From the NCBI GenBank assembly GCA_000969725.1, contig JXSR01S011702.1: a stretch of DNA of 23,054 bases, one strand, 5' to 3'. The DNA comes from Ophiothrix spiculata. Lineage: Eukaryota; Echinodermata; Ophiuroidea; Amphilepidida; Ophiotrichidae. The translations under genes and the position numbers were made by a program. The notes under the pieces were generated by a model. That model worked only from the letters and a program-made list of their open reading frames with translations. It was not told the origin of the DNA and made no database searches. The first letter of the stretch is position 1; the number at the start of each line of letters is the position of its first letter. This document shows, in pieces, positions 1 through 12,200 of this stretch.

Positions 1-545
1 ACTAATCTGCACATCATATGTTTGAACACATGATTTCTACATGCCCTCATATGAATTAATATTATTCTCATTTTCTCAGCAATTTATAATTAAAACGTAT
101 AATGTTCTCTAACAATAGACACCAATTTGCAAAGACTTGTTTATTTGAAAATAACACGCAGGATAATCAATTTTGGCATGACAGCACAAGTTGCGATATT
201 GATCCTTTGGATATACAGATTATATATATGTGGGCCTAAAGCAAATACAGCACGTAAAGACCAATGAACAGTCAATTTGATTGCCCGAAGGCATAATTGC
301 CCTTATTCTTATCTGCATAAAGATACTAGCCGTAATTAACAGGGGTAAAAAACAAGCATGGTTCGCGAACCAGTAGTCTCGCCTGCGTATCGACTGCCTA
401 CTGAATTGACCGTCTTCTTAATCATTCAGTTGTGGGTGGAATAGGATAGGGTAGGAGTAGGGTATGCGTATTGAGCGCTTTCTTAATTGATTGCTACATA
501 ATTATATAGTGCGTGTTAATTCCCTCAGATTTGGTAAACAAGCAC
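1..545. other. Unassigned sequence
   Basis: AT-rich, no convincing exon on either strand. I looked for the missing LSG1 C-terminal block (LLYCHPP and the basic tail) in minus-strand reading and did not see it. Confidence 0.5.
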
Positions 546-977
546 TATGGTCTAAGTCAGGGGTTCATGAGTTATGACCTTGACTTCAAAATGACATTGG
601 ATGACCTCAGCTCAGGTCAACTTTTTGAACAATTTTGGAAATTTGACCCCAGATGACCTTTTGACCTTGACGGTGGGTCAAGTATTTCTATGGTCTAAGT
701 TTAATCCATGTGGGGTCAGGTGATCATGAGTTATGAAATGACCTTGGATGACCTCATGTCAAGTTTTTGAACAATTTTGGAAATTTGACCTCAGATGACC
801 TTTTGACCTTGACTGACCTTGACCTTAGGTCAATTACTTTCTATGGTCTAAGTTTAATCCATGTGGGGTCAGGGGATCATGAGTTATGAAATGACCTTGG
901 ATGACCTCAGGTCAACTTTTGAACAATTTTAAAAATTTGACCTCAAATGACCTTTTGACCTTGAATGACCTTCACCG
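546..977 (+). repeat. Tandem repeat, three ~145-bp units rich in TGACCT
   Basis: Units begin TATGGTCTAAGT at 546, 689 and 842. Each runs through ATGAGTTATG, TGGATGACCTCA, TTTTGAACAATTTT and ATGACCTTTTGACCTTGA. Units 2 and 3 are the closest pair. Each unit is packed with TGACCT/AGGTCA hexamers, including TGACCTTGA (reverse TCAAGGTCA). Confidence 0.9.
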
Positions 978-1366
978 CACCCCACAAAAAGGCGCGGCGT
1001 GTGTGCTAATCCCGAACCCCTTCATGTCACCAAGTTTCATTACCATAGCCCTTATGGTTTAGGAGATATACTTAAAATACCAAATCACGCATAAATTATG
1101 CAAATTAGGTACTTCATATGCATAGTTTGCGTTCAAATTGTACGCAGCGCCAGTTCAGCTCCAACCCTACCCACTCACCAAATATCATCAACATAGGGCA
1201 TACGGTTTCCGAGATTTGCTCCGGACAAGAAATGTGGACGGTGGACGGCGAACAGTTTTAAGGAATGGTATATCTCTTCTGAAAAAATTTCAGGCGAGAC
1301 AAAAACTGATGGAAACCTGATTTGAATCAATTATAGGAATCAAAGTAAACACAAAAGGGAGAAATA
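978..1366. other. Unassigned sequence between repeats
   Basis: Short GC-richer patch (AAAGGCGCGGCG) just after the tandem repeat, then AT-rich sequence. A 60-codon open frame at 1138-1320 lacks a recognised domain and I do not treat it as a gene. Confidence 0.4.
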
Positions 1367-2083
1367 TACTTTAGGTCCCAGATACTGTACACGAAATTTA
1401 CCCAAATATTGTTCAGTACTGTCCTGTTGTAGTTAAGGTTTTGTATCCAGTATTATTGGTCAACAATACTTAATATATACCAGAATAGTCTTTTTTTAAA
1501 TCCATTAGGAACGTCGATCACATGGCCGTTTTTTTCAAACAATCACGTACAAGCTCATTAGTATGCACGATTTTGTAAACAAAATTTTCAGTGCAATAAA
1601 AGTGAAAAATAATTATATTCAGACCCATACTAATTCTGAACACCTTTTGGCTGGTGGTACCTCCAGAAGTCTGAAATCACCCTTCTAAATTAAATTGATT
1701 TAAGTTGGTTATTTGGGGGTTAGTGTTAAGATCAGCATTAGGTTCAATACTCCCTCTACAAACACTTGCTTAAATATTAGTGGTGACTATTCTAGGTTAT
1801 CAGAACAGTAGAATTGGACTGAGAGTATTTGAAAGGACTTTTCAAGAATCAAGAAAAACCTCTTTGATAAATGGAGTTAAAGTGATAATTATTACTTGAA
1901 TAAGACAATTTTAGCATTTACCAATAATGGAACATCAGAAGCATTGACCAATAGGAATAAATTATGCGTACCAGAATTATTAAATTTTGTCAACAATACT
2001 GGATACCCAGCATTGTTCAATACTAGAATATCCAGGAAGTGACCAATACTGATTTATACCAGTATCTGCAGGGACCCAAAGTA
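1367..2083. mobile_element. TA-flanked inverted-repeat element, 717 bp
   Basis: Left end TACTTTAGGTCCCAGATACT; right end, reversed, TACTTTGGGTCCC-TGCAGATACT. TA lies on both outer sides (1365-1366 and 2084-2085), fitting a Tc1/mariner-type TA duplication. The subterminal parts share CAATACT/AGTATTG words in opposite orientation. No transposase frame, so non-autonomous. Confidence 0.75.
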
Positions 2084-2211
2084 TACTCTTTCCAACAAAT
2101 GTTACAATTTCTTCTCAGAAATATCATTTCATATGTGTATCATTGATTAAGTCACAATGAGTGAGGTACAAATGTACGGGTCATAATTTCCAGCCTTATC
2201 TTTGAAGTATA

Positions 2212-3168
2212 CAAGGGGATATCAAAAAGTTTTAAAGATCACCCAGAAGGGAAAGAGCTATATTGATGAAATTTTGTCAGAATATTCACTTGTCCTTATG
2301 TACATTATGGTACAAAGTTGGTGTAAGAAATTTCATTTTCATTACAAATAGCAATTGATGTCGACAACCTACCCCTCTAACCACATAACCTGAGCGGAGA
2401 GAATTAAAACATGTGGCATGATCAAGGAATTTTTATTTTTAAAGGGGAACCGATATTCTCAGCCATCTTGTGTCGCTCATGGAGCAGAGTTATTGTACCT
2501 CCAGATATATTCGAGTTTTGCCCGATATCCAGGCAGATCGCGTAAATCTTAACTTGATGCATATACAGTGTGTGCATTTTGTTTCAAGTGCAAACTGTGT
2601 CTGCGTTTCAAGTAGCGTGTATTGCGACTTGCTCTGATCAAAGTACGCCAATGTTCCCACTAATCCGTTGCGAAGACACTCGAAGTGTGGCACACTGAGC
2701 CGTAAAGTGCCGGAGGAACAATAACTTACCCTCCATGAGCGACAATCCAAGATGGCTGTCGTCCCATAGGATTTACACGGCAGTGAAATTAAAATGGTGG
2801 CGAGTACTGGTTCCCCTATAAATATTCCTTGGGCATGATAGAAGTCCCTGCATTAAATTGTTGCAGTGCCCAGCAAATCTATGATGACACACCCAAAGTT
2901 TAATTGTTTGAAAACATAGTATCGAATAGGGTCTCCGCTTTTCATTGATAACAAATATATGTATATAAATCAGTTAAATGAATGCTGTCACAATGACGTT
3001 AAAAACATGGCCGACACGAAAATGGCGATAATCAACAAAACACAAAATTATGTTTCTGTTATACTTTGCGCAGTGACTATGTAAAGGTGCCTTAAGAATT
3101 GGTTATGAAATGACTTTCCTAGCTCTATACCTTCTGGGTGATCTGTAAAACTTTTTGATACACCCTCA
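2212..3168. mobile_element. TA-flanked mariner-like non-autonomous element, interrupted
   Basis: The ends match in reverse over about 50 bases: left AGGGGATATCAAAAAGTTTT then AGATCACCCAGAAGG; right, reversed, AGGGTGTATCAAAAAGTTTT then AGATCACCCAGAAGG. TA flanks both ends (2210-2211 and 3169-3170). It holds a second element at 2423-2831. Without that and one copy of its duplication the host is about 540 bp. Its right end is 8 bases from the LSG1 exon 10 donor. Confidence 0.82.
2423..2831. mobile_element. hAT-like MITE with 8-bp target duplication GGCATGAT
   Basis: Perfect GGCATGAT lies at 2415-2422 and 2832-2839. The element starts CAAGGAATTTTTAT and ends ATAAATATTCCTTG. The arms also share AGGGGAACC, CAGCCATCTTG and TCGCTCATGGAG in opposite orientation. 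Eight-base duplications and CA..TG ends fit the hAT superfamily. The 86-codon open frame inside (2490-2750, minus) has no recognisable domain. Confidence 0.85.
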
Positions 3169-3178
3169 TACAACCTAC

Positions 3179-3258
3179 CTTTACGTAGTCTTTTAGTACT
3201 ACTCTGGCAGATTTGGGGCCATCTGGGAGCCCCTTGTGTGTCATATAACCTCTCATAT
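3179..3258 (-). CDS. LSG1: LSG1 coding exon 10 (last exon in window)
   Basis: After completing Tyr it reads MRGYMTHKGLPDGPKSARVV then LKDYVK, matching the LSG1 C-terminal region (YMRGFMTAHGQPD...LKDYV). The acceptor is tctatgtag/ATATGA and the donor GTAAAG/GTAGGT. The exon is 80 bases and ends in phase 0. The LSG1 frame differs from the longest open frame here. A TA-flanked transposable element begins 8 bases past the donor. The following GKLLYCHPP-type block was not found between 1 and 3170, so the C-terminus is outside the window. Confidence 0.92.
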
Positions 3259-6200
3259 CTACATAGAAAGAAAAAACATATAACTATCAAATTAAGTGAT
3301 AAGAAACTGCATGCAGCAATGAGGTGCAATGTATAAAATGAGTAGGAAAACAAGAATACCTACAGGGATACCCTGGTCAAATTCTGTCGGACGCAGTTGT
3401 TGAATCTGGCGTACTCAACCCTTGTTACTGGAGTGAAACTTACTGTGCGATGTCTATGGAGTGAACCAATATTTCCACAATATTTTATGTTTCCGCTCTG
3501 ATTCATTAACATTTACTTACAATGAAGATGAAAGACACATTTTTGAACAATATATCAAAGAAAGAAGTTGATACAAAAATGAATTTAGCTGAAAATGTAA
3601 ATTTTGTAGACTTTTTTATTGACCTCCAATGCAATGTTTCACGCCAGGGAGTAACATGGAACAGCCTCAATTGACCAATCAGAGTACAGGATTCAAGTCT
3701 GTGACATCAGTGCGTCCGACAGAATAACCTTACGATGTGTTTACTGCGTCATACCGTGTAGATAGCGGACACCGGTTGGACACGTGTTCGAATTCGGGCA
3801 TCGCAAGGATTCACCGGTGTCATGCCGATATCATACCGGCATTACGGCATTGCAGCTCCTTCAGCTTATGTGACCATAGCATTTACCAATTAAGGCAAAC
3901 AGATAAAGCATATCCAAACCAAGACAGAACAATATTTATCAATAACCAATGTTCATCTGGACTCAGCAGCATGTTTCAAGAATCTCAACCGCCACTTTTT
4001 GTGTGACAGCAAGGAACTGGTAGGTGCAACAGTTGCCATTAGGCGACAAAAAAACAAACTTGTTTTACAGGCGAGCAGACCTTTCAAGTAGAGTCAAGTC
4101 CGTCAGGTGATTTTTTTTTTCTAAAACATTTTTTTTGCCTTAAATCCACTCAAAATCCCCAAAAAATAGGAGAAAACTGAAAAGTTTTACAAAGAAAGTT
4201 TCTAAAAAATTTTAACAAAAAATTATTAAATTTTGGCCAAAAACAACTGATTTTACATGATTTTGGCAGTGTTTTTTCATCGCCCTAGAAATTTATGTTG
4301 AAAACTGTATATTGTCCACTCTTTGATTACCGGCTCTTGAAATGTTTTTTCATGTGACTGTCGCCTGAAGAGCCATTTCAAGAGCCACTGACATAAAGTA
4401 GACAAATGTAAGGTTGTTTTTTTTCATTTTACAGTCTAGTCTATTAAATATACCTGATAGCCTTTCCCTAATTTACATGAAATAAGACCTCAAAATGAGA
4501 TACTGCAAATCACTGCTAAGTGAACACAGTAACTTGTGCTACTGAGAGTGTTATGAGCTAGATATCATTTCGTCTAGTAGTTTCATTTTTCTTAGCTTTA
4601 TCAATATATTATTATCATTAGTCTCAAAACCCATACCTTTCCTAGATATATTCAAATCTATTTCATTTGATTGGGATTAAATGAATGCTCCCATAGTGCT
4701 TACTGTTTTCTAGCATTTCCACAGTGGAAATTTACAGATCTAACTTCAGAAGAGCTCAACAAAATAAAGTTAATACATATCCATGACACTCACCATTTAA
4801 TATTCCGTAATATTTGTGGAGAAACCCTTCTCCGTCCTCAGCGGTTGTTGGCTGGATGACTGCTGAATCCTCTACTACTGGACGTAGATGGCGTCCTATT
4901 AGGTGTTTCTAGTAGTGAAGAATCCAGTAGTTGAGGATTCAGCAGCAGTCATCCAGCCAACATCCGCTGAAGACGGAGAAGAGTTTCTCCTAAAATATTA
5001 CGGAATATTAAATGGTTAGTGTCGTGAATATGTATAAAGTTTACTTTAATGCCTTTAACTGACGTGTATAAATCTCTTCATTTCAGTACAGCTGTCCTTA
5101 TCCTATTAAAGTCTCCTGTCTTACATCAAATGTCTCATTTTCCACTGTTGGAAAAAGGTTGCAATTTGCAAAGTGCTGGCTAATAAATGTAACGGTCAAT
5201 CTTTTGGTGCAGAAGCGGGTTAGTGTAGTGGTATTTCCCTCGCTTTGCACCAATGAGGTCCCGGGTTCAAGTCCCGCGTCCGGCGCTTTATGTGCATTTG
5301 GTTTTCAGTCCATGCTCACTTCTGCAGGTTTTTCTCCAGGTCCTCCGGTTTTCCTCTTGCACTAAAACTGAATATTAAAGAAAGATCTAGGACCCCAATG
5401 GAAATAAGCTTCATTAGAGGCTTTCTTGGGTTATCCTTGGCTATCAGCCTAAAAAATTCTTTCTTTCTTTCAGACAGACAGCTTAATTCCCCTAGCTATC
5501 AATTTTGTGTAATGGATGGTTCACATCTACAATGCTTCATGAAACGATACGAAATCGCTGCATCAAGCGATAAGCAGGTTCGCTTGATTGAGCAATTAGT
5601 CCAGACTGAAACCACTTCCCCATCGAACTAACCTGTTTATCATCCTTAAAGTTATATAAATTTTACAAAAATAGAATATAAAGAAAGAAAGAGGCGGGCA
5701 AATGAAATACGATTACTTACAATCAAAAAGAGTTTAAAAAGTTACTGTTAAGAAAAATAGTACTTCTTTAAAACATTCATAATACTTACAACCATATGCA
5801 TTGATAAACTCCATCGCTGTAGGGCATCTGTCTGGATCCTCACCTTCCTTGGGTTTGACAATGTTTATACCATAGATGGTTTCCAAAACTTGTCTTGGAA
5901 TTTGCTGACAGATGTGAAAACATTAGTTAAAGAAACAGTGCCACGTTTCGAAAGCTCTCAAGGTGAGTCAATTTTCAGCTTTGAGTAAATAGTTAAATCT
6001 AGGAACAAAGGTGCTTTTACCATTTTTTTTAGATACAAACTCCTTGCTGTTAACTATGTCATAAAAGACTAAAGTGGCTTATACAGAAAGCTTTACAAAT
6101 GTATGGCGTAATAATTATTCTGACAATTTAACATTGATGAAATGCAAAAGTTGATAAAGCAAAAAGCATATATTTATGTCAACAGAGTTTTGATAAGCAC

Positions 6201-9200
6201 TTTCTGATAACGTGTCTGACACAAACATATACCGGGTGAGTCAATAAAAGTGCAATAATTAGATGGAAGCCATATTGTAAGAACAAAAGCGAGTTCAAGT
6301 AAATAATGTTTATTTCTAAATAGATCATGAATTTACCTTTCAAATGGTAAAAGAATGGTGAGGATTGATAAAGGCATTGCAAAGATATGCTTATTTCAAT
6401 ATTATGGTATGAAAACAGTTCTGTCCAAATGCGGCATTCCTCGTCAAACATGTAAGTACCAATATCGTATTGAAATTATTGCTTCAGTTATCTGAAGATT
6501 ATCTCAGCCAGGTTTCCTTACGCAGGTTATTTCAACAACAACAGAATGGACCATTTCACAGAGTGTGGTTTATGCGAGGTGGTGCGTCGACAAGGCATCC
6601 TTGAAGCTTCACACGTCTTTAAGCTTTTGTTTCCATGTTTAAGCACGTCTTGCTTTTCTGATGCGCCTGATCTCGTTAAATAAAGGCTTCAGTGATGCGC
6701 AGCTGTAGAAGATTGACAGGAGGGCCCTTTCTGTAAACTCTATGATTAATTGTACCCCATTGATAAACGTCCAATGGAGAGAGATCGGGGCTTCTGGCTG
6801 ACCATTCAACTTGATGTCCTATTCCAACCACTTGATTGCCAAACAACTCTTGTAGGCAGTTGGGTACGGGTAAGGCACAGTGAGCAGGAACACCACCTTG
6901 CATAAACACACTCTGCGAAATGGTCCATTCTGTTGTTGTTGTAATGACCTGCGGAGACCTGGAACAATGTGGCTGTTGATGATACGTAAGTAAACCTGGC
7001 TGAGATAGTCTTCAGATCACTGAAGCAGTAAATTCAATTAGATATTGGTACTTACATGTTTGACGAGGAATGCCGCATTTGGACAGAACTGTTTTCATAC
7101 CATAATATTGAAGTAAGCATATCTTTGCAATGCCTTTATCAATCCTCACCATTCTTTCACCATTTGAAAGGTAAATGCATGCTCTATTTAGAAATAATCA
7201 TTATTTATTCGAAATTGCTTTTGTTCTTACAATATGGCTTCCATCTAATCATTGCACTTTTTTTGACTCACCTGGTATAGATCCATTTTATTACAATTCT
7301 CAGCATTACAGCTCCTAATGTTAAAAAGTTATCACAAATTACCACTGGTCGTTCTTGCCTATGCAAACTGTCCTTGGGGTAAAATCCTCTCTGAAATCCT
7401 TTCTCGCTGCTGAGTCTGATACACACATTTTTACCTTGGCATGCATTGTAGGGTTAGAAGGAATTAATTTCACACTTGAACAGATTTGAAATTCAAAGAA
7501 GAGGCTTAATTAATTTCTCCACCGTTCTCACTTAATCAGAAAGTGGCACAAACTGGATTTGTGGATTCCGCAGTAAACTGGAGTTATCAGCGGATTGAAA
7601 AAAGTGAATGAGATAAAACAAAATTTATTTGAAAGCTTGGACTTTTTCTTTAACATGGTTCCCAAAACTTATGATGAGATTCTATATTGAAAACAAGTCG
7701 CTTTCGATTGTACCATTTATTTAGACAAGCTGTACAGAATAAAATAGTGGGGTTTGGCCTAAATGCTGAGGAAATGAAGACGGGCACTACGTCAATCAGA
7801 AAAAAAAACTTTGGGTATGAATTTATCTCTTACCTTGCTTCAATTCATTTTCAAATAAAAGGATATAAGTGAAATCGGAGGTATAAAATCCCGAATCTGA
7901 TCTATGGGTAGTATGCCATTAGTGACCATCTCGGCTTTTGTCGACACAAATGACGGCATTGTCAGGCCTGGGCAATCACACAGACACATAGTAGGCTCTA
8001 CAAATAAAGTCTGCAAAATAACACAAAAACAAGTGCAAAAAAAATTGTATCAAATTTCCGAGCTGTATTAAACATTAAACATTAACTCTAACCCTGGCAT
8101 ATCAAAGTGCAAAGGATACTACACCACACAGGAAAACAGGCAAGCTTCTCATTACTAGCCAATATAGCAAAACTCACAAGGTTTGTGTGCAAGTCATGCA
8201 TGAGCTTGAACATGCAAGGACCGTGCTTGTAATCCAACACCATGCAGTTCAGCATATTGTATTGCTCATTGTATGGTCCTGGCAGGTTAGGGTTAAACAT
8301 AACCACATTCAATGCTATTTCTTTTCACGGTCATGTAATAGGCATAATATAAATGGATACGTTATTGATTTAAAAGAGAAGGTTGCTTTCCATATGTTCT
8401 GCAAAAGACAAATTATCTACTGAAAATAAAATGCTACTTGACATTACACTTAACATAATTGTTCATTTATTAAAAAATAACAATAATATGCATAAACTGT
8501 TTAAACCATGGTAATTGTTTTGGCATGTTTTTCTTAACATTTTGAGTAAAGATGGGCAATATCAACACAATGTAAAAAAAATCTTTAAAATAAATTATCT
8601 GCTTCAAAATAGCTTCACAAAAACCAAACTATACCTAGCTGGAAAAAAATATTCATATCCAAAATAGGGAAATTGCTTTCCTGCAGGAATTTCTGAATAA
8701 AATTTGCCTCAAATAGCAAATCATGTGAAAAACAAAACATAGTTTTAGTTTATATATATTCATTTTGAAAGCTTTCACATTACATGAAGCCAGGCATTAT
8801 GCCAAAACATTGTGCCGTCTTGTTCCTTGCAACATTTCATCAATCTAAACACTGATTTATAGCTAGCGACCAGTCTGGCCATCTTTGTCAAAGGAGAATT
8901 GGGATTGGACAATTTTGACCATTTTGGAAGGCACTTTAGTTCTAACAGAAGGGCAACTTCAAAGTCCTAGATCCCTAGTCTCTGATTTCACTATTTCATG
9001 GACTTAACACTCTTAGTTTAAGTTGCATTAGGCCAAAAACAAAAGTTTTGTGTTGGCCTCTATCAGCAACCGACCCTAAAAATGAGACAAATTTGGTCTT
9101 TTTTTTTAAAGTAGGCCAAAATAGTAAAAACCTCACCATTTTGATAGAGATTTTCCTATTCAAAGGCTTATTCAGCATTATAAATATGTTCCCTTTAAAA

Positions 9201-12200
9201 ACAAATGCCCCTGGGGTACATTTAAACCATCAAAGTTGAAGGTAAGCAGCTTGTAAAAACCACAGCCTCAGAAGTCCGCATTCAGTTTAAAAAACTGACC
9301 GACCCAAAATTTCAATTTCCTGACCCGAGGGCAACATATCAACTTTTTGTCCTTATCTTTTGCAGGGTTATAGAATAGAAACTGCAGTACCTGGAAGTGC
9401 TTGGTCCTTCCTGGTGTGGCAGACACTGGTACTTTCTTCTGCTGCAATAGTGCATTGATGGTGGAACTTTTCCCGACATTGGGGTAGCCAACCTGCAAAA
9501 CAAATCAATAAACAAATAAATTGGTCATATATCATATTTATTTTTCCATAAAAACTACACAATAAAAGACAACAAAATAACATTTAAATACACACATAAA
9601 TGAACCATTATGGAGGAATATTATGGAGGAATAGGCCATAGGCCAGTAACCTCCATATGGCCGGCCAGTAAGGCCTAAATAGTAGCCTATCCCTTATATG
9701 TGTACCGCCGCGGCAAAAGGGTCCAGTTGTCGACTCCTACATGTTGCTCATTGTAGCATATCTGATGTATACAAATACCATACATTAGATATGCTACAAG
9801 GAGCAACATGTACGAGCCGACAACTGGACCCTTTTGCCGCGGCGGTACACATATAATTAAAACACAAAAAGATAAATTCAAAGAACACACATTTTCTCAA
9901 CATAAGAAAAGGCAAATAGGATGTCGGGTCTGAGATAAATTTTAAATTCCATTTCATTTTTATTTTTTGATAAGGTTTTGTTTCAAGAATTTTTGATTCC
10001 TTTTGTGATTTGTAAAGTGGATTCCAAAGGATTGGGCCAGATGAACAATCAGAAAAACATTTTTTTATTGCTCATAACATTTAAATTATTTGCATATCAT
10101 TTATAGAAAATCTATAAATTTATATTTATATATAAATTGGTCATAAATTCTCTAATGCTGATCTGCTAGACCACACCATGCAGCTCTCCTATTCTTGCCA
10201 TGCATTTTACAACATGCATGGTAACTTGGAACTCTCAGTATTAGCTATGCCTTAACTAAATGAATGTAGTTGGTGTCTATTGAAACATTACCTACTGGTC
10301 AAGTCTCCCAAATCAGGTTCCAGCCTCCTGATTTAAGGCCGCCCTCCCGATCGGGTAGCCATATCTCCCGCTTTTTATTTTATCATATTTTTAAGCCTTG
10401 TACTTATAATACTTCAGGTGTTATGGTTTTCAACCCCATTGCTATTTCATAGACTCACCAGGCCTCATCAGGTATACACAGTATGCAGCGCCCCAAGGAG
10501 GATTCGCATAGGGGACAAACAAACGGCTTTACGTGACTTCCGAACCCCAGGGCAAAGAGAGTAAGTATCTTAACCAAAAAAAGTAGGAGATATGGTCCGA
10601 CCGGCAGTGCAGTCTTCAGGACTCGAACCCACAACATCTAGTATGAGTCCCGTGCTCTAAACGTTCGGCCACACTCCCATCTAGTGGCTCATCTAATAAA
10701 ATTACAACTTCAACAGAAAGTAAATGATAGAAGTAGCAAAATACAATTATACTACTATGTATGGGGCTTATTCAGAAGTAAACTAATAACTACAGAAACA
10801 AAAACTTGCACCCAATATATCATGAAACTTTAGAAAGAATAAAAAAGTAAATCGTAAAACATAATATTTAATGCAAGCATTCCTACACTAGCCTTGTAAT
10901 GAATACATGTAAGTGGTATATTTCGTGCTACATTTATTTTCGCACTCAGTTCGAACTTTGCGAAAATAAATGCAGCGCGAAAAATGATATGTAATATACC
11001 GCCGCATGTAAAACAATATCACAAGAGCGAAAATTAAAACGCGTGAAATAATTCAAATATTAGCAGTGCGCGGAAATTACAGAGTGCGAAAATATTGGTG
11101 TTTACAGTATTTGAATAAACAGTACTCACCAAGCCTACTGTAGTGACACCTTCTTGTACTTTGGTTTTCCCATCATGCATTGCATAAAACAAAGAGATCA
11201 GCTCATCACCAGTCAGGAGTCTTTCATTATTTAGAATCGTTTCATCAAATCTATCTGCATTTCTGGAAGAGCTTGATTCAATATCCCGCCTTTCATCTGT
11301 CACTACATTTTCATCAACGTCTTCATTAACTAAATCTGTTCTTTCGTTTACTTCAACATTAGTTCTTTCATGTTCATCACTATGAACTGATGAAATGGCA
11401 TTTCTAGAAAAATCATCTTCAGAGGACAAAGTTTGAGTTTCTTCCTGTGATTCATTATGCAACGGAGCATTGTGAACTGTGTCCTCTGGTGTGTTAGCTG
11501 AGGATGCTTGTAGAGAGAGCTGTTGAGTGTCTGATATCAGCTCATCAGCTGCTTCATTTGATGTGGGCAATTCATCTGAAAACAAAAATGAACAACCAAT
11601 TTGATTTCTCTATGAACCATTATCAGTAATAGAAAATAAACTAATTACTAGAATCCTACAATGTGAATCAAAGTTGGGCACTACATCATATGTGATGGCT
11701 CACCCCGAAAGGGGGGATTTTGCAGATGACATCAATTTTGATTTTATCATTTCATCTGTTACAACAATTTCTAAGCTGTAAAATGACACCATACTTGTTA
11801 AAATTGATCAAGGCGATCAAATTTCACAACAGAAAATCTGCTGGAAATTCTTATTATTTTCTTTATTTTTTGCTGCCTATTTTCATCTGTTTCCCAAGTG
11901 TTATGTCGCAAAGTCCCCTTATCTGGGTGAGTCATCACATATTTGGTAAATCTGTCTTGCATTTTTGTCTCCCAATATAAAAAGAAAGTATGGCATATAT
12001 TGTACCATTTGAATGTTTAGAATATGTGAGTTGGTCTGGCAAAATGAGCAGAAAGTCACGAAAGAAGATTATGAATAAATGGCTTCTAAAGTAAAAATAT
12101 CATGAAAAGGTCGAATTTCGTTTTTTGACATAAATCAAATTATTGTTTAACTATACCTTAAGCTTGTGTTTTGGTTAAACACAAGCTGTGTTTTGAAGGT

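Larger units (their letters stand above)
5914..7866 (-). other. U12-type (minor spliceosome) AT-AC intron of LSG1
   Basis: The intron starts ATATCCTTTT (the U12 5' splice-site consensus is ATATCCTTT) and ends TTTCTTTAACTAATG-TTTTCAC. A good U12 branch site (TTCTTTAAC) thus lies about 12 bases before the terminal AC. Joining CTT/ATC restores SLICQQIPR exactly as the family requires, in phase 0. A consensus-like major-type donor (AAG/GTAAGA at 7833) lies downstream, but an in-frame TGA precedes it. The intron also holds a foldback transposon at 6232-7275. Confidence 0.88.

Noticed and set aside
2490..2750. 86-codon minus-strand open frame
   Set aside because: Lies wholly inside the hAT-like MITE and has no known motif.
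3048..3353. 101-codon minus-strand open frame
   Set aside because: Overlaps LSG1 exon 10 in a different frame and runs into a transposable-element end; the exon frame is the real signal.
5214..5284. Functional tRNA-Ala gene
   Set aside because: The A and B boxes are good, but the acceptor stem has mismatches, the anticodon arm does not fold into a 7-base loop, and a SINE body follows.
5290..5631. 113-codon plus-strand open frame
   Set aside because: Begins in the SINE body, no domain, no support for expression.
7832..7833. GTAAGA as the donor of LSG1 exon 8
   Set aside because: An in-frame TGA at 7842-7840 precedes it and homology ends at 7867; the AT-AC signals fit better.
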